DNA of 64,000 nt from the NCBI GenBank assembly GCA_007570785.1, contig ML664159.1:3265951-3329950 (forward strand), given 5' to 3'. The notes under the pieces were generated by a model. That model was not told the origin of the DNA, ran no database searches, and worked only from the letters and a program-made list of their open reading frames with translations. Each line of letters starts with the position of its first letter. Position 1 is the stretch's first letter. The DNA is from Antilocapra americana. Its lineage: Eukaryota; Chordata; Mammalia; Artiodactyla; Antilocapridae. Position numbers and translations under genes: made by a program. This document shows, in pieces, positions 47,037 to 60,482 of this stretch.

Positions 47037-49496
47037 AGATTATTTTAAAAAATGCTGCCCAGACAAGGATACACTGTTCTAGCCTGAAAATACTAGCACA
47101 AAAATATATGTAAAATGCTTGAAAAGTAAGTAGGCATCAAGTGCTGTCAGTTTATCATATTCAAAAGTGAAGATTCAACAATTTTAAATATAGAACATTA
47201 AGAGAGCAAGCTGCTTGAAATCCTTTTTTCGTGGAACAAAGTAGAGAATAAATAAACACAAACATTGCTGATGTCTCTCTTAGGCAGATAATCCTCCAAT
47301 TTTGAGCTGATTTGTAAAATAGCATTCCGAAAAGTCATATTCTTCAATTCTTTCTTTTATCCTCTGGTCATGCCTCAAGTTTCTGTATATAAGCTTGGAG
47401 TTAATTGAGCATATTTTTCTTCCTATTGATAAACAAAGCTCTATTATAATTTAAATAGATTTATATATTCTAAATAATCATTTAATCCAATGTAAAGGGA
47501 ATAAGTTCCCATCCTTTCCTTATTATTTTTGATTCAGTTTCTATGATTTTAGGAACACACAGTTTCCATGGGCATATGGAGAGTAATAAATCATGCCTAG
47601 TAAAACAATACTGTCTAGGCAAAACAATTTTAAAAAATAAGTCCCAGTAATAGAATTCAAGAAACAGCTGATGAAAACAGATGTATCCTTTGTTTTGAAT
47701 GAACCTCAAATTTTCTAACATGGCAAAAATTAGAGATCAGCTGGACTCAGTTCAAATCCATGCACTTGGCACAGAATGCTAAAGTAAACCATGCCCTTGT
47801 TAAAAGAAAAATACAAACAAAACACACAGGGTATAATTTTTGCACTTATACAGCAATTACGGCTTTTATTTAATATTTAAATGTGAAACTTACTATGTCT
47901 TCCTCATGAAGTTGACTTAGGATTTAAAGTAGAAATCATGGAATGTAAATGTAGTTTACTTTTATGCCTTGCTATTTGAGACAATAATGTAACCAAATAA
48001 ATTCTGTTTTTAATATGATTGATTTTTTTTTAAAGGGTATAGAACTGTACATGGTCTCCGGTCAGTAAGTGTTTCTAATTTAAGAGTATTTCCCCCTAAA
48101 TAGCATTTGGTGTGGCTACATTTATGTCTGAAAATCCAAATCTCCATTTTTGCTGAGAGTTTATCTTTCAGCATCTTTTCTTTGCATTGACTCTCAAATA
48201 CTTATAGGCCTTAAAGCTTGTAGAAATCTATCTAATTTGAGCTTTGAGCATAGTGTTGTTTTGTGGGTTGATAAAGGATTTAGAGGTCGGATTTACTCTT
48301 TAAAAACTGGGGGCTTGGGAACTTAGCCTTTTAAAGGTAAATCTTTTGTGTGGGCTCAAGCGACTCAGAATGAATTACACAGAGCCAGAATTTCTTCTCC
48401 CACTACACCATGGTCCCCTCATGTAAATTACCTCTCATTGATTATCCCCAACAATGGTTCCACTATTTCTTTTGCTTCAATTAAGCAAACTTTTGGAAAG
48501 AGCATTGGGGATTTTAGCATTGAAACATTTTTGCAGAACTCAAAGAAGCAGCCCATCTTTAACTACACAATATCTATTTAGCAAATGTGGTGTAATCACA
48601 GAATGATAGAAAAGTAACTACAGATCTTCTGGCCTAATCATGGAAATCATTTTGAAGAAAGTTGCTTATTATGGGCCCAAAAAGAAAGAAAAGGACTAGG
48701 GAGAAAGAAAAAGAAATTGTGTTTGAACTTTTTGCCAGTAAAAATAGAAAAAGTGCTTTGTGGTCATTAGAAAAGGAACACAATATGGTATGATTTAACT
48801 CAATTGAACTATACATCAGCTACAATTGAACTTTCCATACTTTACTCATTACATTACATAATTTACTCATTACACAATTAAATACAAGCTGCTTATCTTT
48901 CTTTGCACCTACTTATTTTAAAAAAAAAAAAAAAAAGCCAGGATGTGGATGTTTTATTCATGGTAGCTGACATATAACTCCCAAAATACAAGTTAGACAG
49001 AAGTACTTGGATAAGTAATACCTCATTATGTACAGGGGAGAATGAAATGGAAAATGCAGTTTGCAATGTGACCTTGCCTGGGATTGGCAATGTTCTTAGC
49101 GAGGACAGATTAAGTCTTTCTGCTACATGAGTGTCCCCTATCCCGCCGATGCTTCCCTTTTCTGTTTCTGTATTTTGCCTTGGGTTAATTATTTCTGGTC
49201 TCATAGCAACCATGTTTTCATTGTGAACCTCCTAAACTGCTTGCTGGAAGTAAGCAGAGCATAAATAAATAAGTAAATCAAAATATGCAAACAAACCACA
49301 GCTAATCGGATGGGGTTTGAAGGTAAGGCTGGCCAGGGTGTGCTTGAAAGAGAAGGTCTGAAATGGACTAGCTTGGAGGAAAAAATTACTTTCCAAAGTG
49401 CTTTCTATTCACTTTGTGAGCTCACCTTTATGTAAACAGTGGAAATAAAGCAGAACAGCCTTTTCAGGATTTTTTAGATAAAGTTATGTTGAGATC

Positions 49497-49790
49497 TTGA
49501 ATGGACTCATAGTCCATTTTTGTCATAGTCTATTTGGGCTTCTCACAGTTTTGAAGATTGCTAAGTCCAAGATCATAGTGTTGGTAGATTTGGGGTTTGG
49601 TTCCATAGAGGAAAGGGACAAGGGAATTCCCTGCAACTCTTTAATAAGGGCACTAATCCCATACATGAGGGCTCCACCCTCAAGACCTAATCACCTCCCC
49701 AAAGCTCCACCTTTTAATACCATCACTTTAGGATTAGTCTTCAACACAGGAATTGTGGGGATGGCTGTGCATATTTAATTTTGAGCATGA
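49497..49790 (+). repeat. Old mammalian interspersed repeat, family uncertain
   Basis: 'gggcactaatcccatacatg', 'agggctccaccctcaagacc' and 'taataccatcactttagg' belong to a widespread mammalian repeat I recognise but cannot name reliably. A 93-codon open frame here is incidental. Confidence 0.5.
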
Positions 49791-51499
49791 TTTAATTTTG
49801 CCATTCAGCAGAATAATAGAAGTATCACCTTGTTGTATTCATTATTATCATTTTATCTACTGTGTGGAATACTAAAATCTATGCATTTAGCCTTCAAGAT
49901 AATTCTCACTTTCTAAAGTGGAGGATGCTAGAATATTTCCTTCAGGAAATCTCTGTAACTTCCCACTTCCTCCCATTGCCCACCTTCTCTGCCAATTTAA
50001 TGTGTACCTACCAGTCTTGAAGAGAAAGTGTTGATCACCAATTCATGTTTTGGGAATGCAGAGCTATCACAGAGAAGGTGGGCGCTGGGAAGTGTTTCAG
50101 AGGAGGAGGGAACATGTGATTGAGACAGGGCCGTTGTCACAGCTGGAGGAAGATTGTCTTCTAAGAAGGAGGTAGTAGAAGGAAGAGCCAGAGGAAACAT
50201 AGTCAGCAATAGGAGTTTAGTATAATCCAGGGACCTCTAAAATCAACCATACTAAGTAAATAAAGACTTCAGTAACAGGAGATAGGAAAGTGTTTGTTTT
50301 CCACTTTTCTGGGTGAATTGCCAGATATTTGAAACTCTATGGAACTGACATAGCACTGAACTGAAGTTGGGAAATCTACAGTTCTGAAAACATTCACTTT
50401 CCAGGCATATTAAATTTATTAATCTTAAATAGCAACTATTTCTTTACCTACTCTAGATTTATTTATTACTTAACAAGGAATAAACTGATGCCAAGATATC
50501 CTTCTCAGTGTAATTTCTTTTCTGTTATCTACATGTAAATAACAAGACTCATTCTGGTTAATGCTAAGAGCTCTAGCATGAACATTTCAGTGTGATAGTC
50601 CATTGCTGATCTGCTGACTATCAGATACATCTTTTCTTAGAGGCTGTGAACTAGCACTAAGTTCCCCACTCCTATTCACTACTAAATAAAACCAGATTTA
50701 CTGTTTTTGATAAATAAGGAAGAGAGCTGAAATGTAAATATTGGCTCAAATAGTACACTTACGGCTATGCAACAAAACTCATCCACTTTTAAGTGTTCTC
50801 CTCATAATTTTTGAGAGTAAAATTATTTTAAAAACCCTTAACATCATGATGACACTATCTCTGTGTCAAATCGTGCTGGGAGTTTTGGGGATGCTTTCAG
50901 ATCCTGGTTGAAATACGATGAATCAAGTAACAAGAAAAAAAAAATTGAAAACTTAAGCAAAGGAAAATCTTGTATATATACCCCCTATGCTATTATGTAT
51001 AAAAGTGCTTAAAACACGCTCTGCATCCTTCCCCCATCACTACCCCCTTTTCCACAGGAGTGAGGATGGGGTGAGGAATTCTAGGAATGTTACATAGGAA
51101 GTATCAAAGCCCAGTGAAGGTTCCTTTCTAAGAGAAGAAAAACCAGAGCCCCTTCCAACAACAAAAGGGTTGATTTTTATTAAATATTTAACTTTGCACT
51201 CTCTCCAGTGCCTTGCCATCATCAGATGCATGACAAATGCTCAGAAACTGTATAATAAATAATGCCTGATGTTCCCTGGGTTTCTGTTTACTCTAACATT
51301 GCCAAAGATGATCATTTTTAAAGGTCATTGATATATTACTTTGTAACAAAATGAGTCTTACAAAGAAACCTGTGGGGGTATGGCTGTGTGTGTTTATAAA
51401 CCATACATGAATCATTCATGCATGTACACATGTGAGTATGTCCAGGCCTCGGGGGAATCCTCTAGTAGATAAACCCTATGGGAGCTGGATCCTTGGGAG

Positions 51500-51971
51500 T
51501 GTTAGGGGAAGCACACTGATTGAAACTGCCCACCCTGGCCAGGCACCATGGTAACCATTTGCATGAGCTGTTTTATGACAGGAGATCCTGATAAGGAACA
51601 CAGAACTAATAAGCCACTACCAACGGGAAGAGTTCTGGAAAGGTCTAAAGGAGATACCAGGTGTCTGTCCACTTCCCAGAATCCCTCTCGCTAGTATCGA
51701 TCTTGAGTGATGCCTGCGCCACCAGGAAAGACTCTGAATTAGAATGATTGGCCAACGACCACCCAGAAACTAATCCCATCACCATAAATCCCGAGGCGAG
51801 ACTGCGAGCCATGCAGCAGAGCAGGTCTCCTGGGTTCCCTTACCCTACTGCTCTCCACCCAGGTGCCCTTTCCCAATAAAATCTCTTGCTTTGTCAGCGG
51901 ACAATTCGTTTCTGAGTGTTAGATAAGAGCCCAGTTTCAGGCCCTGGAAGGGGGTCCCCCTTCCTGCAACA
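51500..51971 (+). mobile_element. Solo LTR of a gammaretrovirus-like endogenous retrovirus
   Basis: A 472-bp LTR runs from TGTTAGGGG to CTGCAACA. It has a TATA-like ccataaatcc near 51783 and a poly(A) signal AATAAA at 51875-51880, the U3-R-U5 order of class I retroviruses. No primer-binding site, polypurine tract or gag/pol/env sequence is found on either side, so the internal region has been lost, presumably by LTR-LTR recombination. I see no clean flanking duplication. Its promoter faces opposite to VEPH1. Confidence 0.82.
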
Positions 51972-52100
51972 AGACCAGTGCCTCTTACACTTTCATGTGC
52001 ACACAGATAGCCTGGGGATCTCGTTAACTTGTAGATTCTGAATCTAGTTCCCAGTGATGCCCAATGCCAGAGACTACACTTTGGCCACCACGTAGAACCT
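51972..52100. mobile_element. MER20-like fragment
   Basis: 'tagcctggggatctcgttaa' and the terminal 'accagtgcctcttac' are MER20-like; it directly adjoins the solo LTR. Confidence 0.45.
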
Positions 52101-53519
52101 GAAAACCAATAGCTACAACCCACGACTGGAACCCAATGTCTGTAGTGTTCCTGGTCTTCCTTATGACCTGCCATGTCATCAGCAGCTGTCTACTAGCATA
52201 AGACCTATACTAGTGTCCAGTTCCAACTCGACGTAACAGCTGGTCAGCAAATATTTGTGGTTCACATGCTAGGAACCCATTTCAGGGATGCAGGTAGACA
52301 AAGAAGTCTAAGGCGCAGTGCCCTCTTTTGCAGTGCTTCAAGCAGGTTAGGACTGGTGTGTGGATTCACACACCACTCTCCCCTGCTTAGAGCAGGGGAG
52401 ATGATGATGGCCAGGGAAGGTATGGAAATAAACTTTGCTGGGATTGGGCTCCCCCGAAACAGACCCTGAGATGATTTATGTGCAAAGCATCTATTTGGAA
52501 ACTCAGGAGATGAGTATGGGAGTTGAAGAATGAGACAGAGAAGGGAAATAGCTCGGAAAGGGGGCCTGGGAATTCTGGGAAAAGGTTATCTCATTAGAGG
52601 GTTGACAGAGTTGAGGTGTAAATACCCCCGTCATTGGTTCAAGGCTGCTGAGGAGGCCGGGGGGATATTCCTCATATATCTGTCCTGCCATGCATGTTAG
52701 CAGGATGGCCTGTGAAGTTGGGGAAACCCACAGGCTCAGAAATGCAGGTCCTGGCAGTTGAAGGGGCTGGCTTATGCTGAAGTGATTTGTCTGAGGGCTA
52801 TGGGCAGAGCAAGGTCTGTGTGACAGCCTGTGAAGAGTAGCAGGATTTGAGCTGGAATTAGCAACTACTTTATCCTCTCAACTCACCTGCTGTCAGTGCC
52901 CAGCTGTTGTTTCTGATGAATCCAATATTCATTTATTTACGTCTTAAGCTCAAGCCTAGAAGAGTAAATCACTAAGTCGAAACCTTCTGTTTTTGCTGGA
53001 GCAATCACAGGCCTGCTTCCTCACAGAAACTGGCATAAGAAAGTCACAGGTCCCCTCTGAAAAGAGGAGATGAGATCTGTGGGGATCAGGTTGACCGTCC
53101 TTGGGGTTCAATCCTGAGGAGAGACTGGTCAGGCAGAGGCCCCTTCAAGGACTTGCCAAGCTCTCCCCTCAAAGAGGCACTGAGAGCTCTCAGTGGTTTG
53201 GTCAGTTGGCCTAAATTACAGTTGATAATTACAAGACATTGTTGAAAGTTGCTGCAACATGTAACTTTTGTAACCATTGTTTACTGTCTTACATTTGCAA
53301 CTATTTGTGGGGACTGCAGGCTCTTTAGTTTCTTGGGAATGCTGAGGTACACAGTATTCATTTGCTTGTCCACACAATAAAGGAGAAACAAAACACTGGT
53401 GACGTGGACACCAGTGATAAATAAGTGTGGAGAGAGAAGGCAGAAAACAGGACCTGCCTGCGGATCGACGAGGAATGTCGTCACTGGGAACGAGTCTGCA
53501 CCAGCTTCAGCCCTCTCCC

Positions 53520-53885
53520 CTCTTCAGTTATCCATTCCATGCTCCAGGCACGGTTTCCAGAAGGCTGAGGGCCTTGCCCCAGCTATTGGCCATTGTACCT
53601 GCTGTGTCCTCCGTGGATACTCTCCTCCTCCTCCCTGACATCATGTTATCAACCAACAGGCCTCACTTAGAACATGCTTCCAAACTCGGCCATGCAGTGT
53701 GACTTGGTTCCTTCTTGATACAGATCAGAAATCGGTAGTAGTGAGCATCAAATTAAACTTTAATCATCTTTTTGTATATCTCTCTCCCCCACCAGCCCAT
53801 ATTCACTGTGAGCCTCCCTAGGGAAGAGACCATATCTTTCTTCTCTCTGTGTCCTCATCACTACTAGTACTCAGGCCTGCATCTA
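53520..53885 (+). repeat. L2 LINE
   Basis: 'attggccattgtacctgctg', 'catattcactgtgagcctcc' and 'agggaagagaccatatcttt' follow L2 order. Confidence 0.6.
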
Positions 53886-54056
53886 GAAAGAATCAGCAAC
53901 TCACCCCTGCATCACGGAGACAGGTTAAGGAAAATCAGTTCTATTATGTCAAAGCATATTCTGTATGTACTTGAAGTTTTCTTTTTCTTTACACTTTTTA
54001 AAAGATTATTAATATCATTTGCAATTAGCATGTAACCTTTTTACAATATAAAAAAC

Positions 54057-54088
54057 AATAAAGCTATTTGCATTTTGGAAAAAAAAAA
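54057..54088 (+). other. AATAAA signal followed by an A tract
   Basis: AATAAA at 54057-54062, then 16 bases, then ten A residues (54079-54088), the layout of a reverse-transcribed mRNA 3' end. The sequence just upstream (53900-54056) is not recognised, and no target-site duplication was found. Confidence 0.35.
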
Positions 54089-55689
54089 CCCTCCCCAATC
54101 GATGACAATTCTGTAGTAGTAAATAGCTACCAGCTGGTGCTGACCAAGTCTTCCCAAAGACTCTAAGTGGACCAAGTTTTAACTAGATTCTCCACCCTAG
54201 GGGAAACTGGGGTGTTTAAGTCACAGGTCCTTCCTCTTGTGGAATGGCACCAGAGTCTTTAGTCTTGACCTGCCAGTTAAAGGTGCACAGCATCCATCCA
54301 GGTCCTGTGTCACAGGATGTTTTTCCACAGCCAGGATGAGGACAGTAATGTGGTTCTTGTTGCCTTTGTCATTCTTTTCCTTTTCCTCCTGAAAGTGTTT
54401 TTGTGGAAGGCCTGCCGGATGTCACAGAAACACGACCTGGGCAAGATGTGTGTCAGTTCTCTACTTGAAAAGTGTCCATGACTCTGAGCCCAGAGAGGAT
54501 ATAATAAACACGCTCTGGTGCTTGGCCAGCATATTCCAGCCAGTTAGGAAAACAAGGCAGAGGGCACAGGATTTCACACCCACCCCAGCAGTGGCCAGCC
54601 TGGGAGGGCAAGCCATTTGATTCCTCACAGGTGCAGACTGCTGGTTTCCAGCTAAGGAAAATAACTGGCTGTAGCATCCTTCCACGTGCTATGAGATCAT
54701 GTGTAAAGAGCAGCTTAGAGCATCTCTGTTTCCGCCACATGGGTTGGCTGCTTTGTGGGTCTGGCATGGGGTGGGCAAAACACAGCTATGGAGGGTACCA
54801 GTCCGTGCCTTCTAATGAGATGAAGCCCTGGTGAGGATGGGGCTATTAAACTAAAATTGCTTCGGTTCGTTTATCTGAGAGTTAAGTAGATGGACAGAAC
54901 ATATGAATTCAATCTGTCCTCTCAAAAAAAAATGAAAGCCATTCCTAAAGGAATCTCTTTTTCATGTGGACCCATGTTAGAAAAGAGGGTTGTAATAACT
55001 GCAATAGCTAACCAAGGGGGCTGGGACAACTTGCATGGCTCAGAGAGTATAATGGGTAAAGAAAACAATGAAAAAAAAAAAAATAAAGCCTCTGGAACTG
55101 AAGCATTCTACTTCAGTTCTTCCTGGGCAAGAAAAGTCAACCTAGTCTGGATTTAATTTAAACCACTTCAGATTTAGTTAATGACAGTTTTTTTTTTTTT
55201 AAATTGATGTAAACGTATTTGAGTTGCTTTTATAGGTGGGGAGCTGGGGACCACCTGCCCTTTATGGAAAGCAATGCACTGCTAGTGCCCCCAAGAAAAC
55301 AAGGCCTATTTTAAATTATAAATTTTTTTTATAAAATGTGGCTTTATTATTGTTTTTATTATTTTTATTCCCCTCAGGAATGGTGGTCTGTAATATAAAT
55401 TTAAAGCAGATACACGTTCCACACTGAGAAAAAAAATTATATATACTAGTTATTTCCTAACAAAGAAAGAAGATACAGACAGTCCTACCTTATATCTTTA
55501 ATGGAACATACAATACTGCATTCCTTTTATTTCTGTCCTTATTTTGACCCCACATATCCATCCATTCAGCCTCTTTCCCTGGGGAGCAGGGAAGAGGCAC
55601 ATCATTTACTTGTTGTTGTCTTCCCTGCTTTCAGTCTGTTGGACTTAAGTTCCAGTCTGTATCCAAATAAATGCATTGAGAAAGCCCTG

Positions 55690-55945
55690 GGCACCACTTA
55701 GGAGGTAATACGTTGCTGATATTTATTGAATGTTTACCAATTGCCAGATATTGTTCTCCATGGTTCAGCTGATTAATTCTCACAACAAAATTAGGAGGTA
55801 AATAATACTGCTATTCCTATTTAACAGATGAGGAAAATGAATCAAGAGGGGTGATGTAACTTGCTAAAGGCCACACAGCTGAGTCAGGATTCAAACGAAG
55901 GCAGTCTGACCCTTGAGACACCCTCTTAGCCACCATGTTATACTG
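55690..55945 (-). repeat. MIR SINE, near full length
   Basis: Antisense: 'atttaacagatgaggaaaat', 'ggccacacagctgagtcagg', 'gattcaaacgaaggcagtct'. Confidence 0.85.
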
Positions 55946-56459
55946 TATGGATGTCCCCAGGGCAGCAAGATCATTCAGGCAATGGATTCTTACACAGACA
56001 GATCCCAGGTGGTGGACCCTGCTTACTCTACCGTCGTGAATGTTCCCCCTGGGCGTTATACTTCAACCAGCTTGCTGCCTGTGAAGTCCTCGTATATGAA
56101 AACCTCTTTTCATGATCCACTCAACCTCATTTTTCTCTGATGTCACCTACCAAGGGGCCAGGATCTTTTGGAATCATAGACAGACATGCCTCATCATATG
56201 CTTTCTAGTTAATAATGCCAGGCCCCCTGTCAAACTCATTTTCATCTTTCACCTACTAGATAAATTGTACAGGCTCTGAAGTATCAACAACACTCTCCAT
56301 CTTAACATTTCCCTCTCCTTCCTCTTAAGTTATAGTAATGTCACCTAGAAGAACTAGATGCTTGATTGAATGAAAGTGGCTAGTGAGAATTCAACCTTCA
56401 AATTCTTAATTATTAAAAAGAGTACTCCCAAATACTCATGAATTCTTTTGGCCACAGGT

Positions 56460-56960
56460 GAATTCAGATGGATAAGGTAAGATTCTTTCCTATGAGAGCT
56501 CAGAGACTCACGGAGAATAAATAGACATGGACAGGCGAATTATGACGTGACACAGTCAGTATGACCTTTGAGACACAGCCAAAGTGCAGTGGGAGCATAG
56601 AAGGGGTAACTGTCTAAGAAAACAGAGAAGAGCTTACATAGGGTGTGACGTTTGATCTGGGTCAGGAAAGATAAGCAAGAGCAGGGGATGGGAACTATCC
56701 AGCCAGGAGAACAGGCTGTGAAGATGATGACATAGGTCAGTGCAAGGTATGCTCAAGGAAGGATGTAAAATGCTAACAGAACACAGGGAGCATGGAATAG
56801 CCTGGACAGGTAAGAGCTAAAACTAGAGGGAGGGTAGGGCCAAGCCAAGATGATGGCATCTGATAGGCAGTGAAGGAGACAACAGAAGACTTTGTGCAAG
56901 GGAGAAAGACTATGCTTGCACTTTTAGGAAGAAAACTGGTAATTTAACAAAAGATACATT
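56460..56960 (-). repeat. L2 LINE, antisense
   Basis: A purine-rich stretch with 'gtgtgacgtttgatctgggt', 'agccaggagaacaggctgtg' and 'ggtcagtgcaaggtatgctc', resembling antisense L2. It is diverged. Confidence 0.5.
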
Positions 56961-57039
56961 GGAGGCGGAAGAAGCTCATCCATCTCATTAACCCTCTCCA
57001 GCTGGGTAGAATTTTACTATATTTCTGTTGCTGTTGTTA

Positions 57040-57112
57040 TTATTACCGCTGTTAGTTGAACTGTATCAAGCACTTGCTATATGCCAGGTACTGTGCTAAG
57101 GGTTTTGTATGA
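57040..57112 (-). repeat. MIR/L2-like terminal fragment
   Basis: 'caagcacttgctatatgcca' and 'ggtactgtgctaagg' are shared by MIR and L2 ends. Confidence 0.5.
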
Positions 57113-58820
57113 ATTCTCTGGATGTAAGTCTGGGGATGGACCCTCAGAAGCTACTATGTCATCCTATTATTGTCTGGCAGTCTCCACTACAGTGTCCTCA
57201 TTTGAGGAAGACAGAAGGATCTGTGTGTTTTTGCCATGCTGAGGATGTATCTGGTATTAATAAAACAGTATTTCTTATTTACGCATCTGCTTCAACTGAA
57301 CATGCCACAGAAGTGGGGTGAATCCTGGCATGATGAGGAGCCAGCTGTGTCCTTTACCAGACAGGCCAAGGAAGATGCACCTTAGAGGCAACCACTCATC
57401 AGTTATTCTAGAAGTGGATGGATTTCTCTGACCATCCTAGTTTTACTCTCCATGCAACAGATGCACATTAGATGCCAGAACACACCTGAAAATTGCTTGT
57501 GAGTCACTATATAGCTTCCTATAGTGGCACAAACACTATATGGCTATTAAGCACGGCTTCATTTTAAATTTGGGCAGGCAACTTTATCCTTCAGGTAATT
57601 TGGAAGAAAGAAAAAATAAGAAACTATAGGATGTTAATTTTTGTTTTATAGAACAGCTTCTCTCTGCTGGGTTTACACCAGCAGATGGGAAGATTATGAC
57701 TGCCATCAGCTGTTATAAACAGTTTGCCTACTCAGATGGGTGCTGATATGAAAGACGGGTGCATCTGGTATGCTTTCCCATAGCCAGCCCTGTAGTTCCT
57801 ACACCTGTCTTCATGCAGGCACAGAACATGGGGCAGAAGTCAATTAATAATGTGTGAGACTGATTCCAGGCCGACTCTACCCTGGAGGTTATGCCAGGCC
57901 TGAGGGTCACACACCCCTGGAGAGCCCCGCCCCCCCACCCCTGTTCTCCTTAAGGATCAAACACTGTAGTTTGGTGGAAGGCAGGCAACAAGAGAGGGAT
58001 CAACAGTAGGCTCCAATCAATCACCAACTGTGCATCTCAAAAGTCAGAGCAAGATACTCAAAGTTGCATTGGCTTTTCTGCATTTCTAAAATCTTTTAAA
58101 TCCTAGCAACAAATATCATCTAATACTTGGCACCCCTGAGTACATCTGAAAATTTTACATAGTGTCAAAGAGAAAAGAAATTTAATTAAGTCAGCTTTTA
58201 GATAAGCCCAGAGTATGATTGAGAGAGAGGATCCTAGGGCCTGAGGTCACTAGGGTATTGCAGCTATTCCATCAGCAACACCCTAAACATCTCCATGTCT
58301 CATATATTCCTGTGTCCCTTTACCTCACTTATACCAAGCTCTTCATACAGAAAGCAGTGGGGTCTTTTCAGAGCAAAGTTCCTGCTGTTTTCTTTTAATT
58401 GCAATTTCCTCCTCCATGGGTAGCCAGGAGCCTGTACTTGGCTTCTGTCCTCAAACCCACCTGGCAATGCACTTCAGTAACTTCCCGTTTCCTTCCGGAA
58501 AGAGGCTGGGTAGAAATAACCATACACATATATCTTGCCTATTGGTTTTGGTCTTTAGGAATATGGTGCCACAAAAGCTTTAGAACATTGAACAGGTTTA
58601 TTCAGATTAAGCAGTTAATAGCTGCTTAGGTTGCTAACTCTTGGGACAACTGAGTTTTAGCATTCTTTAAAACTAAAGGGTGATATTTTAGGCATTATTT
58701 CTGAATAAGGGATTCTGACTAACATTTAAGGTAATTTTGTCAGGCTGATCTTAAATGAAATGGAGTAATGGAATTCAAGAATATCAGTGCCAAAAGGGAG
58801 ATAATCCAATACAAAGACAT

Positions 58821-58862
58821 TATATATATTATATATATGTGTGTGTGCATGTGTGTGTGAAT
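58821..58862. repeat. TA/TG microsatellite
   Basis: A TA-rich tract passes into (TG)n with interruptions. Confidence 0.85.
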
Positions 58863-58888
58863 TTAATAGTTATTTAAGACTCCTTGTT

Positions 58889-59018
58889 GGAAAAGGAAAC
58901 GGCAACCCACTCCAGTATTCCTGCCTGGGAAATCCCATGGACAAAGGAGCCTGGTGAGCCTACAGCCCATAGGGTTGCAAAGAGTTGGACATGACTGAGC
59001 AACTAAACAACAAACAAC
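58889..59018 (+). mobile_element. Bov-A type SINE
   Basis: Starts 'ggaaaaggaaacggcaaccc', ends 'catgactgagcaactaaaca' with an (AAC)-rich tail. Confidence 0.9.
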
Positions 59019-59319
59019 AGCAAAGTCTCCTTGTATCAGTCCATCGTGAGACTTCATGAACATGTTTCCTGTCTGCATAATAGGTTAACAATAAGTTTCT
59101 AACTTCTTGCTGTTAGCAGTGAATGTATTTATGCCTAAATCTGTGGGATTTTCTTGAACATTATTTCCTTAGCATATGAATATTGTTTGTTTTTGAGGAG
59201 AGAAAAGAGACCCAGAGAAAAGAATCACTTAATGAACTGCAACAAGACATTCCTTGTCCTCAGTCATTCTTTATGTCCTTCTCTTTTGATTAACTGGGCA
59301 TGTGGCCATCTAAATCCAA

Positions 59320-59660
59320 ACTACACGTTCCAGCCTCCCTTGCAGCTATGATCATCTGCAGGTTTGTTTTATTTAGCCAATGGGATATAAACAGTAGGCT
59401 GTATTTGTCTGGAAGAGTCCTTCTCCCCTTCCCCCTTTTGGCTGAAGTGCTCACTTGATGGGTGGAGATGAATAACCATCTTGAACCAGGAGATGGAAAC
59501 CCTGTGCTCTTTGGTATGCTCCAGCATGGGAGAGCAACAAAGGAGAAGGGGGGCCTGAGTTTCTGAAACATGGGGTTCTAGACTGACTACCTTCTACACT
59601 TCTTTATGTGCAAGAGAAATAGATGTGTATCTTTGTTTCAACAATTTTTGTTTTGAATTT
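59320..59660 (+). repeat. Old interspersed repeat, family uncertain
   Basis: 'agccaatgggatataaacag', 'ccatcttgaaccaggagatg' and 'gggttctagactgac' resemble an ancient LTR-type repeat. It may be related to 44480-44890. Confidence 0.3.
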
Positions 59661-59804
59661 TTGTGTTACCCTTGACAATATCTAATCTAAACTGCTGCAT
59701 CAATAGTCTGGAAAAGTTTTAATTAATTATCATGATATTATGGAGGAAGGCAGGCTGGGTGATGGACAAAGCCTGATTGACTCTTGCTTTAAATATATTA
59801 TGTC

Positions 59805-60075
59805 AAGGGATCTCAAATACTGATCCACGAAAAGCTGCATCAGAATTACCCTGTCAGGCCAAAAATATAGACATATAGATACAGGTATATAGGATTAGAA
59901 CTAAGGTCCCACATGCTGCACAACCAAAATAAGAATTACACTGGCAGAGGTTGGGGAGGTCCCTTTCCTGGAAACTTTGATTCAATAAGTATTCTATAGG
60001 GTCCAAGAACTTATATTGTGAAAAGAGCTCCTAATATAATCCTGATATCCCAATACATTTGGAAAGTGCTTGATC
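59805..60075. mobile_element. Possible MER20-like element with internal insertion
   Basis: The ends ('caagggatctcaaatactga', 'ccaatacatttggaaagtgc') loosely fit MER20, with extra sequence between them. Confidence 0.3.
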
Positions 60076-60163
60076 TAGAATTGTTCTCTACTGATGAACT
60101 GAATCAGAAGCATCAGAAAAAAAATTTTTTTTCTCTCTCAAACACAGATGCCTCCATAGGTAT

Positions 60164-60242
60164 GTGAGAATGAAAGATAGAGATAGAGCAAGAGCAAGAG
60201 AGAGAGAGAGAAAGAGACAGAGAGAGACAGAGACAGAGAAGA
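60164..60242 (+). repeat. Purine (GA)n tract
   Basis: Nearly unbroken purines with AGAGAG and GACAGAGA units. Confidence 0.95.
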
Positions 60243-60482
60243 GAAAATATTCTGATATTCTTAATTTTGAAATAGGCGATTCCTCAGGCTCTTTGGCCCC
60301 CCTTTTCTCTCTATTCTCACCCGGAGCCACACAAATATCACCTAATAGTCCATTCCCTCTCAGATTAGCCTTAGTTTAGGTAAACTGACAGTGGCTAGAA
60401 TTCTTTGTTGTTTGTTTTGTTTTGTTTACAGATTACATTTTCTGGGGAGGTGTAGTTACCTCCAATGTGCATTACTACATAT

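Noticed and set aside
54453..54767. A 104-codon minus-strand frame with cysteine-rich sequence, possibly part of a pseudogene
   Set aside because: I could not connect it to any known protein, and there is no poly(A) tract or duplication on the correct side.
57900..57960. A CpG island or promoter suggested by a short run of cccgcccc
   Set aside because: The C-rich run is only a few tens of bases long, with few CpGs and no adjoining exon.
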